Source of the DNA: Acinetobacter chinensis
Lineage (GTDB): Bacteria; Pseudomonadota; Gammaproteobacteria; Pseudomonadales; Moraxellaceae
DNA: 64,000 nt
Direction: 5' to 3'
Assembly: GCF_002165375.2 (NCBI RefSeq)
Contig: NZ_CP032134.1
Location: 2,232,001 to 2,296,000, forward strand
Below are positions 33,805 through 42,463 of this stretch, piece after piece. The position numbers and the translations under genes were made by a program. How positions within the stretch are numbered: position 1 is the stretch's first letter; each line of letters starts with the position of its first letter. The notes beneath the pieces are model-generated. The model ran no database searches. It was not told where the DNA came from and was given only the letters and a program-made list of their open reading frames with translations.

Positions 33805-33851
33805 CTGAATACTGTATTTCTTCAAACACGCCTTGTTGCGTAGGAGCAGAC

Positions 33852-34499
33852 ATGTCCAAAAAAATTCCCATATATTTTTCTGATGCCGCTTTTGCCAGAC
33901 TGCAACAGCTGATGGGTGAGCATGGAAAACCCAGTCCAACATTGAATGCTCTGCTTGAAAATGCTCTCGCACCTTTACAACATACGGTTTCAACATCAAA
34001 GGCATCATCCATCATTAATGCTGAACTGCAAAAAGTCTACCCTCAGCGCACCTGCCCCTTACCAGTGACCTTAGAATCCATTCCGGCAGGTTTTCCAGCA
34101 CCGTCCGTCAATGATATTGATAAAGTTATTGATTTAAATGACATTCTGATCAGCAATCCTGAAGCGACTTTTCTGAATGTCATTAAAACCACATCCATGG
34201 TCAATGCCGGACTTGAGTACGGTGATATTGTAGTCATTGATCGCAGTCTGGAGCCCCGTCACCGCAGTATAGTGGTTGCTCTGATTGATCAGCATGAACT
34301 GACCATTAAACGTCTGATGGTTTCAGCTCAGATGTCCCGGGCAGAACTGGAGGAAGAGTTTGGCGAAGATGGACAGGACATTCCTGAACGCTGGCTGAAA
34401 GCTGAAAGCCCTGAATATGACAATATTTGTCTGAAACCCGGTCAGACTTTCAGTGTTCTTGCGGTCGTGACCTGGAACCTGAAAAAAATGCTTGCCTGA
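33852..34499 (+). CDS. umuD: UmuD-type autoproteolytic protein with N-terminal extension (UmuDAb-like)
   Basis: 215-residue S24-family protein. The cleavage site is Ala79-Gly80 (SIPAGFPAP), catalytic Ser115 is in KTTSMVNAGLEYGD and Lys153 in LTIKRLM, all arranged as in UmuD and LexA. Much longer than E. coli UmuD (139). The N-terminal 45 residues (IPIYFSD, then two helices around KPSP) look like a ribbon-helix-helix DNA-binding unit. In Acinetobacter, which lacks LexA, long UmuD proteins of this kind repress SOS genes. umuC follows 13 bp later. AGGAG precedes the ATG. Confidence 0.9.
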   Translation: MSKKIPIYFSDAAFARLQQLMGEHGKPSPTLNALLENALAPLQHTVSTSKASSIINAELQKVYPQRTCPLPVTLESIPAGFPAPSVNDIDKVIDLNDILISNPEATFLNVIKTTSMVNAGLEYGDIVVIDRSLEPRHRSIVVALIDQHELTIKRLMVSAQMSRAELEEEFGEDGQDIPERWLKAESPEYDNICLKPGQTFSVLAVVTWNLKKMLA

Positions 34500-34512
34500 T
34501 CTGGTGCTTTTT

Positions 34513-35808
34513 ATGAAAAATCAGGATCAGATTTATGCACTGGTGGACATGAATAACTGCTATGTAAGCTGTGAACGGGCATTTGATCCACAGCTGAATC
34601 ATGTGCCTGTTATTGTGCTGTCCAACAACGATGGCTGTGTCATTTCACGCTCAGAAGAAGCCAAGCAGCTAGGCATTAAAATGGCTGTTCCGTTTTATCA
34701 GATTCAGTCCCTTGTGCAACAGCATAAGATTCAGGTACGTTCCAGTAACTATAAGCTTTATAATGAAATATCACGGCGTTTTCACAATATTTTAAAAAGT
34801 TCTGTCAGCCCGCTGAATCACGAGTTTTACTCCATTGATGAAGGTTTTCTCAATCTCAGTCCGTTTCAGCAGCATGATCTTTCAGATTTTTCCCAGCAGA
34901 TCAGACAGCGTATTGAACAATGGCTGGGCATTCCTGTATGTATCGGTATTGGTCGCAGTAAAACTGAAGCTAAACTTGCCAATCATCTGGCTAAAAAAAA
35001 TGCCTATATGGCAGGTGTCTGTAATCTTGCACAAATGGATCTGTGCAGTAAGGAAATGCTGTTTCAGAAGATTGATGTGGCTGAAGTCTGGGGTGTGGGC
35101 CGTAAAAACTGTAAACGGCTTCATGCTCTGAACATTCATTCTGTATTTGATCTGGCAACGGCTGATCCTGCATTTATAGAAAAAATGTTTTCGGTTGTCA
35201 TGAAACGAAGTGTACTGGAGCTGACGGGTGTTTCCTGCCTGGAACTCGAACAGATCATCACATCCAAAAAGCAGATTATCTCTTCCCGCTCCTTTGGTCA
35301 GCGTATCAGTGACCTGGACTCATTATCTGAAGCCATGAGTCATTTTCTACAGATTGCGGTTACGGGTTTGCGCAGACAGCAATCGCTATGCAACGGTCTG
35401 ATTGCTTTCGTACAGTCAGGTACTTTTCCTGGTCGGACACAGTATTACCACCAATCGATTACGATTAATTTTGCAACTCCAACAGACTCTGCATTGCAGA
35501 TGAATCAGGTACTGATGTCACGTATGTCCGAATTGTTTAAATCAGGTATAGCCTTTAAAAAATGTGGTGTCATTCTGACTGGACTTGAAAATAAAGCCAC
35601 GCATATACATGACCTGTGGGCAGATCACGAGCAGCTGGAAAAATTTGAAAAACTGCAGTGTGTTATGGATCAGGTCAAAAAACGCTATGGACAACAGGGA
35701 CTGGCGATTGGTGCAACACAGCTGCCTGACCGCGATTGGTCGATGTCACAGCATCATCTCTCACCTGACTATTTCAGCCTTGAGGGCTTACCTGCCATTT
35801 ATCACTGA
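34513..35808 (+). CDS. umuC: DNA polymerase V catalytic subunit UmuC
   Basis: About 431-residue Y-family polymerase for error-prone translesion synthesis with UmuD'. Catalytic motifs: ALVDMNNCYVSCER (Asp12 as first metal ligand) and YSIDEGFL (Asp-Glu pair). CIGIGRSKTEAKLANHLAK and VWGVGRKNCKRL form palm and helix-hairpin-helix features, and the little-finger and C-terminal DUF4113-like region reaches the end. The ATG at 34513 lies 13 bp after umuD; a TTG at 34492 would overlap umuD's end. Neither has a strong ribosome site, consistent with coupling to umuD. Confidence 0.95.
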   Translation: MKNQDQIYALVDMNNCYVSCERAFDPQLNHVPVIVLSNNDGCVISRSEEAKQLGIKMAVPFYQIQSLVQQHKIQVRSSNYKLYNEISRRFHNILKSSVSPLNHEFYSIDEGFLNLSPFQQHDLSDFSQQIRQRIEQWLGIPVCIGIGRSKTEAKLANHLAKKNAYMAGVCNLAQMDLCSKEMLFQKIDVAEVWGVGRKNCKRLHALNIHSVFDLATADPAFIEKMFSVVMKRSVLELTGVSCLELEQIITSKKQIISSRSFGQRISDLDSLSEAMSHFLQIAVTGLRRQQSLCNGLIAFVQSGTFPGRTQYYHQSITINFATPTDSALQMNQVLMSRMSELFKSGIAFKKCGVILTGLENKATHIHDLWADHEQLEKFEKLQCVMDQVKKRYGQQGLAIGATQLPDRDWSMSQHHLSPDYFSLEGLPAIYH

Positions 35809-35952
35809 TACAGCATTCTGTTGATATTGTTTTCAGCCCAATTAACCAGAACAGAAATTGTTTTATTCTTGTGTTTTCAGTCTGAACCATCTTCCCTTTC
35901 TATCCAGTTTATATTTGAATGGAAACAAAGATATAACAACGGCAGAATAATT

Positions 35953-37029
35953 ATGCAAAATTTAGGATTTGCATTGATTGACCCACATATTCACCAATGG
36001 GATCCCTATAACACACCACATGCAGCAGCACTGGCAGTAAAACTGCTGGGCAAGCACCCTTTTTTACTGGATAAAATGGTGCGTCTGGTCAAACCGCGCG
36101 ATCTGCTGGATACGGTTGGACTGACAACGCATATTACCCGTCCTTATTTACCGCAGGATTATAAAAAAGATACGGGGCATTATGCGGTTGAACAGGTCGT
36201 CCATGTAGAAGCCAGCTGGGCAAACCATAAAGGCAAAGGCGTAGTCGGTGAAACCGAATTTATTGAATCATTAGCTTTCAATGCTGACACCGTAAAACTA
36301 GGAGCAATTGTTGCCACAGCAGATCCGACAGACAGTAATTTTAAAAAAATTCTGAAACTGCATCAACAGGCTTCAAAAAAAGTGCGTGGCATCCGTCGTA
36401 TGGCAGCACATCATGAAGATAAAGGGATTCATGCCTGGGCAGATGACCCACATTTGTATACCAGTAAAAAGTTTTTAAAAGGTTTTGAACAGATCGCACA
36501 GCACCATCTGAGTTTTGATGCCTGGATATATTCCACTCAGATCGCAGATGTTATAGAACTGGCAAAAAAATTCCCTGAAACTTCAATTGTACTCGACCAC
36601 TTTGGGACGCCTGCAGGGCTGTTTGGCAAGGTGGGGCAATCCACAGGTTTAACTCAGACTGCCCGGGAAAATATTTTCTATCAGTGGCAGGACAACATTG
36701 CAGAACTGGCAACCTGTCCAAATGTCTATACTAAAATGTCAGGTCTGTTCATGCCGGTACTTGGACATCAGTTCCATAAGAAAAAACAGCAGGCATCAAA
36801 ACAGCAGATCATTGATCTGGTTGCTCCACTGATTACCCATGCACTGGACAGCTTTGGTTCTTATCGGGTGATGTTTGCTTCCAACTTTCCAATGGACAGT
36901 GTCAGCACCTCACTGGTCAATATCATTGATGCATTCAGTGACATTGTGGCGGGTTATGACCATGAAACCCTGGAACGGGTATTTCATCATAATGCGAGAC
37001 AGTTTTATCGACTGGATACGCCCTACTGA
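35953..37029 (+). CDS. amidohydrolase_2 family metal-dependent hydrolase
   Basis: About 358-residue TIM-barrel hydrolase of the amidohydrolase-related (L-fuconolactonase-like) family. The N-terminal metal motif is IDPHIHQWDPYN (HxH). RGIRRMAAHH is in mid-protein, SIVLDHFGTPAG provides the His/Asp strand, VYTKMSGLFMP follows, and RVMFASNFPMDS near the end is typical of the family (usually GSNWP). It probably hydrolyses a lactone or sugar acid; the substrate is unknown and no sugar catabolic genes adjoin. The ATG at 35953 begins the family domain; upstream in-frame codons from 35821 lack support. Confidence 0.83.
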   Translation: MQNLGFALIDPHIHQWDPYNTPHAAALAVKLLGKHPFLLDKMVRLVKPRDLLDTVGLTTHITRPYLPQDYKKDTGHYAVEQVVHVEASWANHKGKGVVGETEFIESLAFNADTVKLGAIVATADPTDSNFKKILKLHQQASKKVRGIRRMAAHHEDKGIHAWADDPHLYTSKKFLKGFEQIAQHHLSFDAWIYSTQIADVIELAKKFPETSIVLDHFGTPAGLFGKVGQSTGLTQTARENIFYQWQDNIAELATCPNVYTKMSGLFMPVLGHQFHKKKQQASKQQIIDLVAPLITHALDSFGSYRVMFASNFPMDSVSTSLVNIIDAFSDIVAGYDHETLERVFHHNARQFYRLDTPY

Positions 37030-37125
37030 ATCAGTGCTGTACAGGTCATCTCTTAGAAATAGAGACTGCCTGTTTCACTTAAATCTGATTCACTTTCTTA
37101 AGACATTCATAAATAAGATATATAT

Positions 37126-37156
37126 AAAAAAAGCCGCTGTTATCAGCGGCTTTTTA
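37126..37156. terminator. bidirectional intrinsic terminator
   Basis: Twelve-bp stem AAAAAGCCGCTG/CAGCGGCTTTTT with a TTAT loop, between the convergent amidohydrolase and M16 peptidase genes. Confidence 0.92.
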
Positions 37157-37168
37157 GTCTGAATTCAC

Positions 37169-39949
37169 TTATTTTTTGACCGCAGTACTATCCTGTGGCT
37201 GCCCATACTGATCTGCCATGACTTCCACAAGATGATCCGGCTGAATATACTTTTTAATCACAGTATCCACATCTGCTTTTGTCAGTTTAGAAATAGCCTG
37301 ATCACGTTTTTTTCTGAACAGAAGATCACGATTCCGTTCCAGCTGTGGTGCAAGCATCTTATGAATATTACGTTCATCTTCAAGCGAGGTTACACGCTTT
37401 TTCATAATACTGGCTTTTGCTGCTTCCACTTCCTGTTCGGTGACACCTGATTTCAGCAGTTTTTCTAGCACTTTATGCACTGACTGTGAGACTTCAGCCG
37501 ACTTGCCTGCTGTGTAATTTGCATTAATGGTTAAAGCACCTGAATCACTCCAGTCATCCAGCTGAATGCTGCTGCCAAAACCGTACACCAATGCATTTTT
37601 CTCTCTTAATTCCTGCGCAAGACGTGAAGAAAGCTGAGAGTTCCCCAGGATATAACTGAACACCATCATTGCAGGAGTATCGGGATGATCAGCCCCCATT
37701 GGGAAAGTCTGCAGTGCCTGATAACTGCCAAATTCACGCTGTTCAGACAATGCATGAACTTTCTGCGCAGAATAAGACCTGAATTCAGAATTTAAACGCT
37801 GGTAAGGCTGCTCTGAGTTCCATCCTTCAAAATTCTTCTGAAGCAGTTTCAGCATTTCATCAGATTTAAAATCACCTGTCAGCGCAACCTGTGCGTTGTT
37901 CATGGCAAAGAACTTTTTATATAGCTCCACAACCTGATCACGGGATGCTGCCTTGACCTGCTTAACCGCAAAGTCAGGTTCAAAATGATAACGTAGATCA
38001 CCAGGCTGATAGACTTCAATCAGCCTTGCTATGGTTAAAGCAGCTACAGTTTCAGGTTCAGTATATGGGCGGTTCAGTGTCGCCAGAGTTTGAGATTTGA
38101 TCAGATCAAACTGACTCTGTTCAAAAGCAGGATTTTTCATAACATCCACGATGTACTGAAAAAATTCAGGAAATTTTTCTTTTTTTGCAACGATCTGAAT
38201 ATTCATACCATTACCTGCCGCAGAAGCAACTGCCCCGCCACCTGCTTCAATGGACTTATCTGCAATATTCTGCAGGCTGTATTTATCTGATGCACGAAGC
38301 AGAAGGTAAGATGTAAAATCAATAATTTCATCTTTATTGAACAGGCTTTCAGCCGTTCCAAAATCTACATTGATCGTGGCATAAGTTTTATCATCCTGGG
38401 TTGCCACAGGGAACAGTGCATATTTCAGACCATTTTTTAACTGCCCACGCTGAATTTTCTGTTCATTTTTTTCAAGTTGCTGACCTGATCTGACCAGATA
38501 CTGACGGACTTCCTTTTTATATTCACTGACATTCTTTAAAGGTTCAGCCTGTTCAATTTTCTGATCAAGCGTCTGTGCCTGCTCCTTTTTCTCCTGCTGA
38601 AGTGCTTTTTTCTGATCTTCAGGTGTCGGTTTTATATCCCCTGAAATACGGTGTGCAGGGATTAGAAAGTCTTTCAGGGTACTGTTGACTTCAGCCACAT
38701 TCAGTTTCTGAATCCGTTCCAGATCTTTAAAATACTGCGTCCAGTCGCCCTGATAAGACACATAATAATCAGATAACCGTGACCCCAGTGCCGCAGCATT
38801 GGTCTGAATACTTTCAGCCTGGTTCTGTACCATATACTGTACACGTTTCAGCTCAGTTTCATTGAAAGGTGCTGTTTTTTCCACACCATTAATCAGACCT
38901 GTCTGAACTTTATCTGCCTGATGATCAGGTGCATATACAGCCCCCATAAACACCAGGTTGAAATCACGATCCAGCCATGTTGTAGACTGAACAGCTGTTG
39001 CAGTCCCTGTTTCGACTATGCTCTGATAAAGATGCCCGCTGGGTTGCATACTGTATAAAGGAGGTGCAAGAGACAGTACGGTTCTGATCTTTTCATTCTT
39101 TCCATTCAGATAGATATTGAATTTTGCCAGATCACTGCCTTTTTGAACCACAAAATTACGGTTCTGTATTTTTGCTGAATCCAGTACAGGTACCTGAGCC
39201 TGTGCAGGCATTTTTCTCGCAGGAATCTTACTGAAATTTTTATCAATCTGTTTCAGTACTTCAGCTTTATCAAACTTACCTGAGATCACCATCACAGCAT
39301 TGTTTGGTGCATACCAGGCTTTATAGAACTGATTCAGCTCATCCATTTTTATGGATTTCAGTTCTGCCAGATCACCAATAGGCAAACGTCCCATATACTG
39401 ATTGCCGTAAGCAGATTTCCACATCTGATCCATCATGACAGCAAAAGGCTGATCCATACGGACTTCACGCTCACGCATGACAATGTTAATTTCTGAAGGG
39501 ACAAATTTTTCCTGCAACACCAGTTTGTCCATCCGCTCTGCTTCCAGATAGATGACTTCATTCAGTGCATTTTTTTCTGGGCGTACAATATTCATATATT
39601 TAGTGGAATAATAATCTGTACTGGCATTGGTCATTAAGGTGTACTGATCCAGTCTGCGCTGAAATTCTTCACCTTTTACATTCTGTGTGCCCTTAAATGC
39701 CAGATGTTCAAGCAGATGTGCCAGACCACCCTTGCCCTGAGGGTCATTCAGCGAACCCGTCATATAAACGGTATTTACAAAGACTTTATTTTCTTTGTCA
39801 TTCGGTGCAAGTAGAACCCGAAAACCATTATCGAGTTTATATTCTTCAATATTATGTTCAGATTTAAGTAATACCGTCTGTGCAAAAGCCCCCGCACTGA
39901 AACCGATTAAACAAAGTGACAAGGTAAGTTTTTTCATCTGCATCAACAT
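37169..39949 (-). CDS. M16 family zinc metallopeptidase, periplasmic
   Basis: 926-residue two-module M16 (pitrilysin/insulinase) peptidase. An N-terminal signal peptide ends near AGAFAQ, so the enzyme is exported. The zinc motif HLLEH (inverted HxxEH, residues 78-82) is followed by the third-ligand region EVIYLEAERMDKL. The C-terminal half repeats the fold without the motif (about 480-920). This layout resembles PqqL/YhjJ-like periplasmic enzymes. Substrates are probably short peptides. First ATG (39949) has GGA upstream; ATGs at 39943 and 39937 are alternatives. Convergent with the amidohydrolase gene. Confidence 0.9.
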   Translation of the reverse strand: MLMQMKKLTLSLCLIGFSAGAFAQTVLLKSEHNIEEYKLDNGFRVLLAPNDKENKVFVNTVYMTGSLNDPQGKGGLAHLLEHLAFKGTQNVKGEEFQRRLDQYTLMTNASTDYYSTKYMNIVRPEKNALNEVIYLEAERMDKLVLQEKFVPSEINIVMREREVRMDQPFAVMMDQMWKSAYGNQYMGRLPIGDLAELKSIKMDELNQFYKAWYAPNNAVMVISGKFDKAEVLKQIDKNFSKIPARKMPAQAQVPVLDSAKIQNRNFVVQKGSDLAKFNIYLNGKNEKIRTVLSLAPPLYSMQPSGHLYQSIVETGTATAVQSTTWLDRDFNLVFMGAVYAPDHQADKVQTGLINGVEKTAPFNETELKRVQYMVQNQAESIQTNAAALGSRLSDYYVSYQGDWTQYFKDLERIQKLNVAEVNSTLKDFLIPAHRISGDIKPTPEDQKKALQQEKKEQAQTLDQKIEQAEPLKNVSEYKKEVRQYLVRSGQQLEKNEQKIQRGQLKNGLKYALFPVATQDDKTYATINVDFGTAESLFNKDEIIDFTSYLLLRASDKYSLQNIADKSIEAGGGAVASAAGNGMNIQIVAKKEKFPEFFQYIVDVMKNPAFEQSQFDLIKSQTLATLNRPYTEPETVAALTIARLIEVYQPGDLRYHFEPDFAVKQVKAASRDQVVELYKKFFAMNNAQVALTGDFKSDEMLKLLQKNFEGWNSEQPYQRLNSEFRSYSAQKVHALSEQREFGSYQALQTFPMGADHPDTPAMMVFSYILGNSQLSSRLAQELREKNALVYGFGSSIQLDDWSDSGALTINANYTAGKSAEVSQSVHKVLEKLLKSGVTEQEVEAAKASIMKKRVTSLEDERNIHKMLAPQLERNRDLLFRKKRDQAISKLTKADVDTVIKKYIQPDHLVEVMADQYGQPQDSTAVKK

Positions 39950-40057
39950 AATCTGTCCAGAATTTATAAATGATTTTAAGGTTTTATACCGCTCTCATCT
40001 TAAAAAATACTGCGGTAAAGATATAGTAAATTTTTGAAAATATTGCTGTTTATTTCA

Positions 40058-41257
40058 TCATGATCTGTACAGATGTTGTGCCAGTCCAGCAATATGCTGA
40101 GCATCAACCTGAGTACACTGGTTGAATACTGCAAATTTTGTTAGTGCCTCTGCCAGTTGTGACCAGAAAACATCATGCTGTCTGATTTCTGTCTGCAGAT
40201 GCAGACTGATCACTTCCAGCCGTTTTTCTGCACGATGGGCTTTACAGTCCATTCTGCCCACCAGTTCATTCTCAGCTAAAACAGGCAAACTGAAATAGCC
40301 AAAAATCCTTTTATCAGCAGGAACATAACATTCCATTTTATAATCAAAATCAAACAGGGTGTTTAATCGTTCTCTGTGAATAATCAGGTTATCAAAAGGA
40401 GAAAGAATTTTGACATCCGTGTATTCACCCCGTTGAGGGCTGCTGTTTCTCCGTTCAGCCATCTGTTCCATCCCCACCGCATCAACATAGAGCTTTTGCC
40501 CACGATCCAGCTGGATTTCCTGAATTTCCCCGGTACTCAGTTTTTCATGAATCAACTGACGCATGGCATCACGAATGGGCTGTCCTGACTTTAAATGTAT
40601 CAACTGTTTCCAGCTGAACACGCCATGGGCGCGCTGAACAGTTTTAAACAGGTATTCTGCATATTCATCCATACTGGGCATATTTAAATTCAGCCCTTCA
40701 GGTAAACAGCGTTCAGACAGGTCATAGAACTTTTCCATACCCTGACGTTCGCAGATCATTAAGTCACCCTGCATAAACAGATGTTCAAAAGCCCTGCGGG
40801 CAGGTCCAGAATTCCACCATGTCCCCTGTTTATTTTTATGCTTTGCATCAATCTGTCTGGAACTGATTTTTCCTTCAGCCTGTATTTTTGCCAGAATTTC
40901 CCGCATCAGACCAGCATCGCCCCGCCCAAAATAGCGGGTTGTGCCCTTTCTGACCTCAAGCATCTGGGGCAGTGCAAAACGATAGTCCTCTACAGGCAGA
41001 TAAGCCGCGGCATGAAACCAGTATTCAAAAATCTTTTTCTGCTGAACCAGCTGATTCAGGTGTCCATGTTCATATCCAGGCACTCTGTTCCACAGCACGT
41101 GATGATGTGCCCGCTCGACCACTGAAATGGTATCAATCTGCACATAACCCAACTGCTGTATGGTCTGCAATGTTCCTGCAAGCCCGGTGGCAATGTTCTG
41201 CTGCGTGGAAAGCAGTTGTCTGGTCAGTGCCAGCTGTCTAAGTGTCGTTTTCATCAT
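40058..41257 (-). CDS. YcaQ/AlkZ-family DNA glycosylase (HTH_42)
   Basis: 399-residue winged-helix protein of the DUF1006/HTH_42 family: LGYVQIDTISVVERAHHHVLWNRVPGY contains the QxD catalytic motif (Gln-Ile-Asp) that distinguishes YcaQ (AlkX) from QxQ-bearing AlkZ. It continues with EYWFHAAAYLPVEDYRFALPQM and ILSPFDNLIIHRERLNTLFDFDYKMECYVPADKRIFGYFSLPVL. Such enzymes remove alkylated bases and unhook interstrand crosslinks. The length fits. Flanked by unrelated genes on the same strand. Confidence 0.88.
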   Translation of the reverse strand: MMKTTLRQLALTRQLLSTQQNIATGLAGTLQTIQQLGYVQIDTISVVERAHHHVLWNRVPGYEHGHLNQLVQQKKIFEYWFHAAAYLPVEDYRFALPQMLEVRKGTTRYFGRGDAGLMREILAKIQAEGKISSRQIDAKHKNKQGTWWNSGPARRAFEHLFMQGDLMICERQGMEKFYDLSERCLPEGLNLNMPSMDEYAEYLFKTVQRAHGVFSWKQLIHLKSGQPIRDAMRQLIHEKLSTGEIQEIQLDRGQKLYVDAVGMEQMAERRNSSPQRGEYTDVKILSPFDNLIIHRERLNTLFDFDYKMECYVPADKRIFGYFSLPVLAENELVGRMDCKAHRAEKRLEVISLHLQTEIRQHDVFWSQLAEALTKFAVFNQCTQVDAQHIAGLAQHLYRS

Positions 41258-41367
41258 TATTCTATTGAAACTTCATGTATAAAGTGATTAATAAAACTCA
41301 TCAGCCAAACCTTTTTTCTGATCATTCTCTGGCTCAATTCTATCCTGTTCCAATGGACAAAAAACAT

Positions 41368-41408
41368 AAAAAAATGCCCTGATCTGCTGTCAGCATCAGA
41401 GCATTTCG
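41368..41408 (-). terminator. intrinsic terminator of the PhzF-like gene
   Basis: AAATGCCCTGAT/ATCAGAGCATTT, 12-bp arms with one mismatch. The A run on its left forms a T tract on the minus strand. Confidence 0.75.
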
Positions 41409-41435
41409 TATATTCAGACTGTCTGAAATCGTAAA

Positions 41436-42260
41436 TTACACTTCAATTTCAGCCTGCATATACAGTTTTGCATAGCCCGAAATTTCAATTCTTTCGGCTG
41501 ACTGAATTTCACAGTACAACTTACCACCGCGCTCTGAAGCCTGATAACCCACCAGTACATTTTTACCCAGTTTCTCTGCCCAGAGAGGAGCAAGACCGGT
41601 ATGCATGGAACCAGTAACAGGGTCTTCATTAATTCCTTTATGCGGTGCAAAGTAACGCGCAACATAATCATAGTCATCAGAAGCTGCGGTAACCGTAATA
41701 TCCAGATCCGTTGCTGTAATGGCAGTACTGACATGATGATGTTGTGCAATCTCGGCAATGGCAACCAAGTCAGGCTGTGCATCGATCACATCCTGCTCAG
41801 ACTCAAGCTCCAGAATATAAGCCTGTGGGTTTAAATACACGGCTTTAAACGGTTTATTAATGACTTTATTTAAAAGTTCAGGATAATCGGTAACCTGTAC
41901 CGGTTTTCGGACAGGGAAATTCATCTGAATTTTGCCATCTTCTGCCTGAGTAATCGTAAATATCCCCAGTTTTTTAACATGAAACTGAATACTTTTCGCC
42001 CTGGTAAAATCTTTAAACAGAACGAATGCAGATGCCAGTGTTGCATGACCACAGAAATCCACTTCAACTTTTGGGGTAAACCAGCGGATCTCATAGTTTT
42101 CATCATCCACACGTTTTACAAAAGCAGTTTCAGCCAGATTATTTTCCAGTGCGATATTCTGCATCAGCACATCATCGAGCCATTCATCCAGCACCAGAAC
42201 TGCCGCCGGATTTCCTTTAAATAACTGCTGTGTGAACGCGTCCACCTGGTACATTTTCAT
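41436..42260 (-). CDS. PhzF family isomerase/epimerase
   Basis: 274-residue PhzF-superfamily protein of the diaminopimelate-epimerase-like fold: YQVDAFTQQLFKGNPAAVLVLDEWL at the N terminus, NNLAETAFV with the catalytic Glu, WFTPKVEVDFCGHATLASAFVLF, and the C-terminal GINEDPVTGSMHTGLAPLWAEKLGK. Members catalyse isomerisation or epimerisation; only some act in phenazine synthesis, and no other phenazine genes are here. AGGAGAA precedes the ATG. It has its own terminator. Confidence 0.9.
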   Translation of the reverse strand: MKMYQVDAFTQQLFKGNPAAVLVLDEWLDDVLMQNIALENNLAETAFVKRVDDENYEIRWFTPKVEVDFCGHATLASAFVLFKDFTRAKSIQFHVKKLGIFTITQAEDGKIQMNFPVRKPVQVTDYPELLNKVINKPFKAVYLNPQAYILELESEQDVIDAQPDLVAIAEIAQHHHVSTAITATDLDITVTAASDDYDYVARYFAPHKGINEDPVTGSMHTGLAPLWAEKLGKNVLVGYQASERGGKLYCEIQSAERIEISGYAKLYMQAEIEV

Positions 42261-42386
42261 AAGGGATTCTCCTGTCTATACTCACATCATAAGGCATCTT
42301 AAAAATGAATACAGATACAGTTCAAAAGATAAAACAGATACAGATCCCTACTCGGATTAATGGACTAATAAAATAAATTTCACAAA

Positions 42387-42420
42387 ATAAAAATCCAGTG
42401 TTTTTACACACTGGATTTGT
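42387..42420 (-). terminator. intrinsic terminator of tcyP
   Basis: Eleven-bp stem AAATCCAGTGT/ACACTGGATTT with a 6-nt loop, after the symporter gene. Confidence 0.78.
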
Positions 42421-42463
42421 CACAGGCACAGTGCCTGAATCCTCCAGACACATAAGGATGGTA

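Noticed and set aside
33807..33828. LexA-like operator before umuD
   Set aside because: Only a half-site TACTGTAT is present. Acinetobacter lacks LexA, so it is probably chance.
41436..42260. Phenazine biosynthesis gene
   Set aside because: PhzF-family membership alone does not indicate phenazine production; no other phz genes are present.
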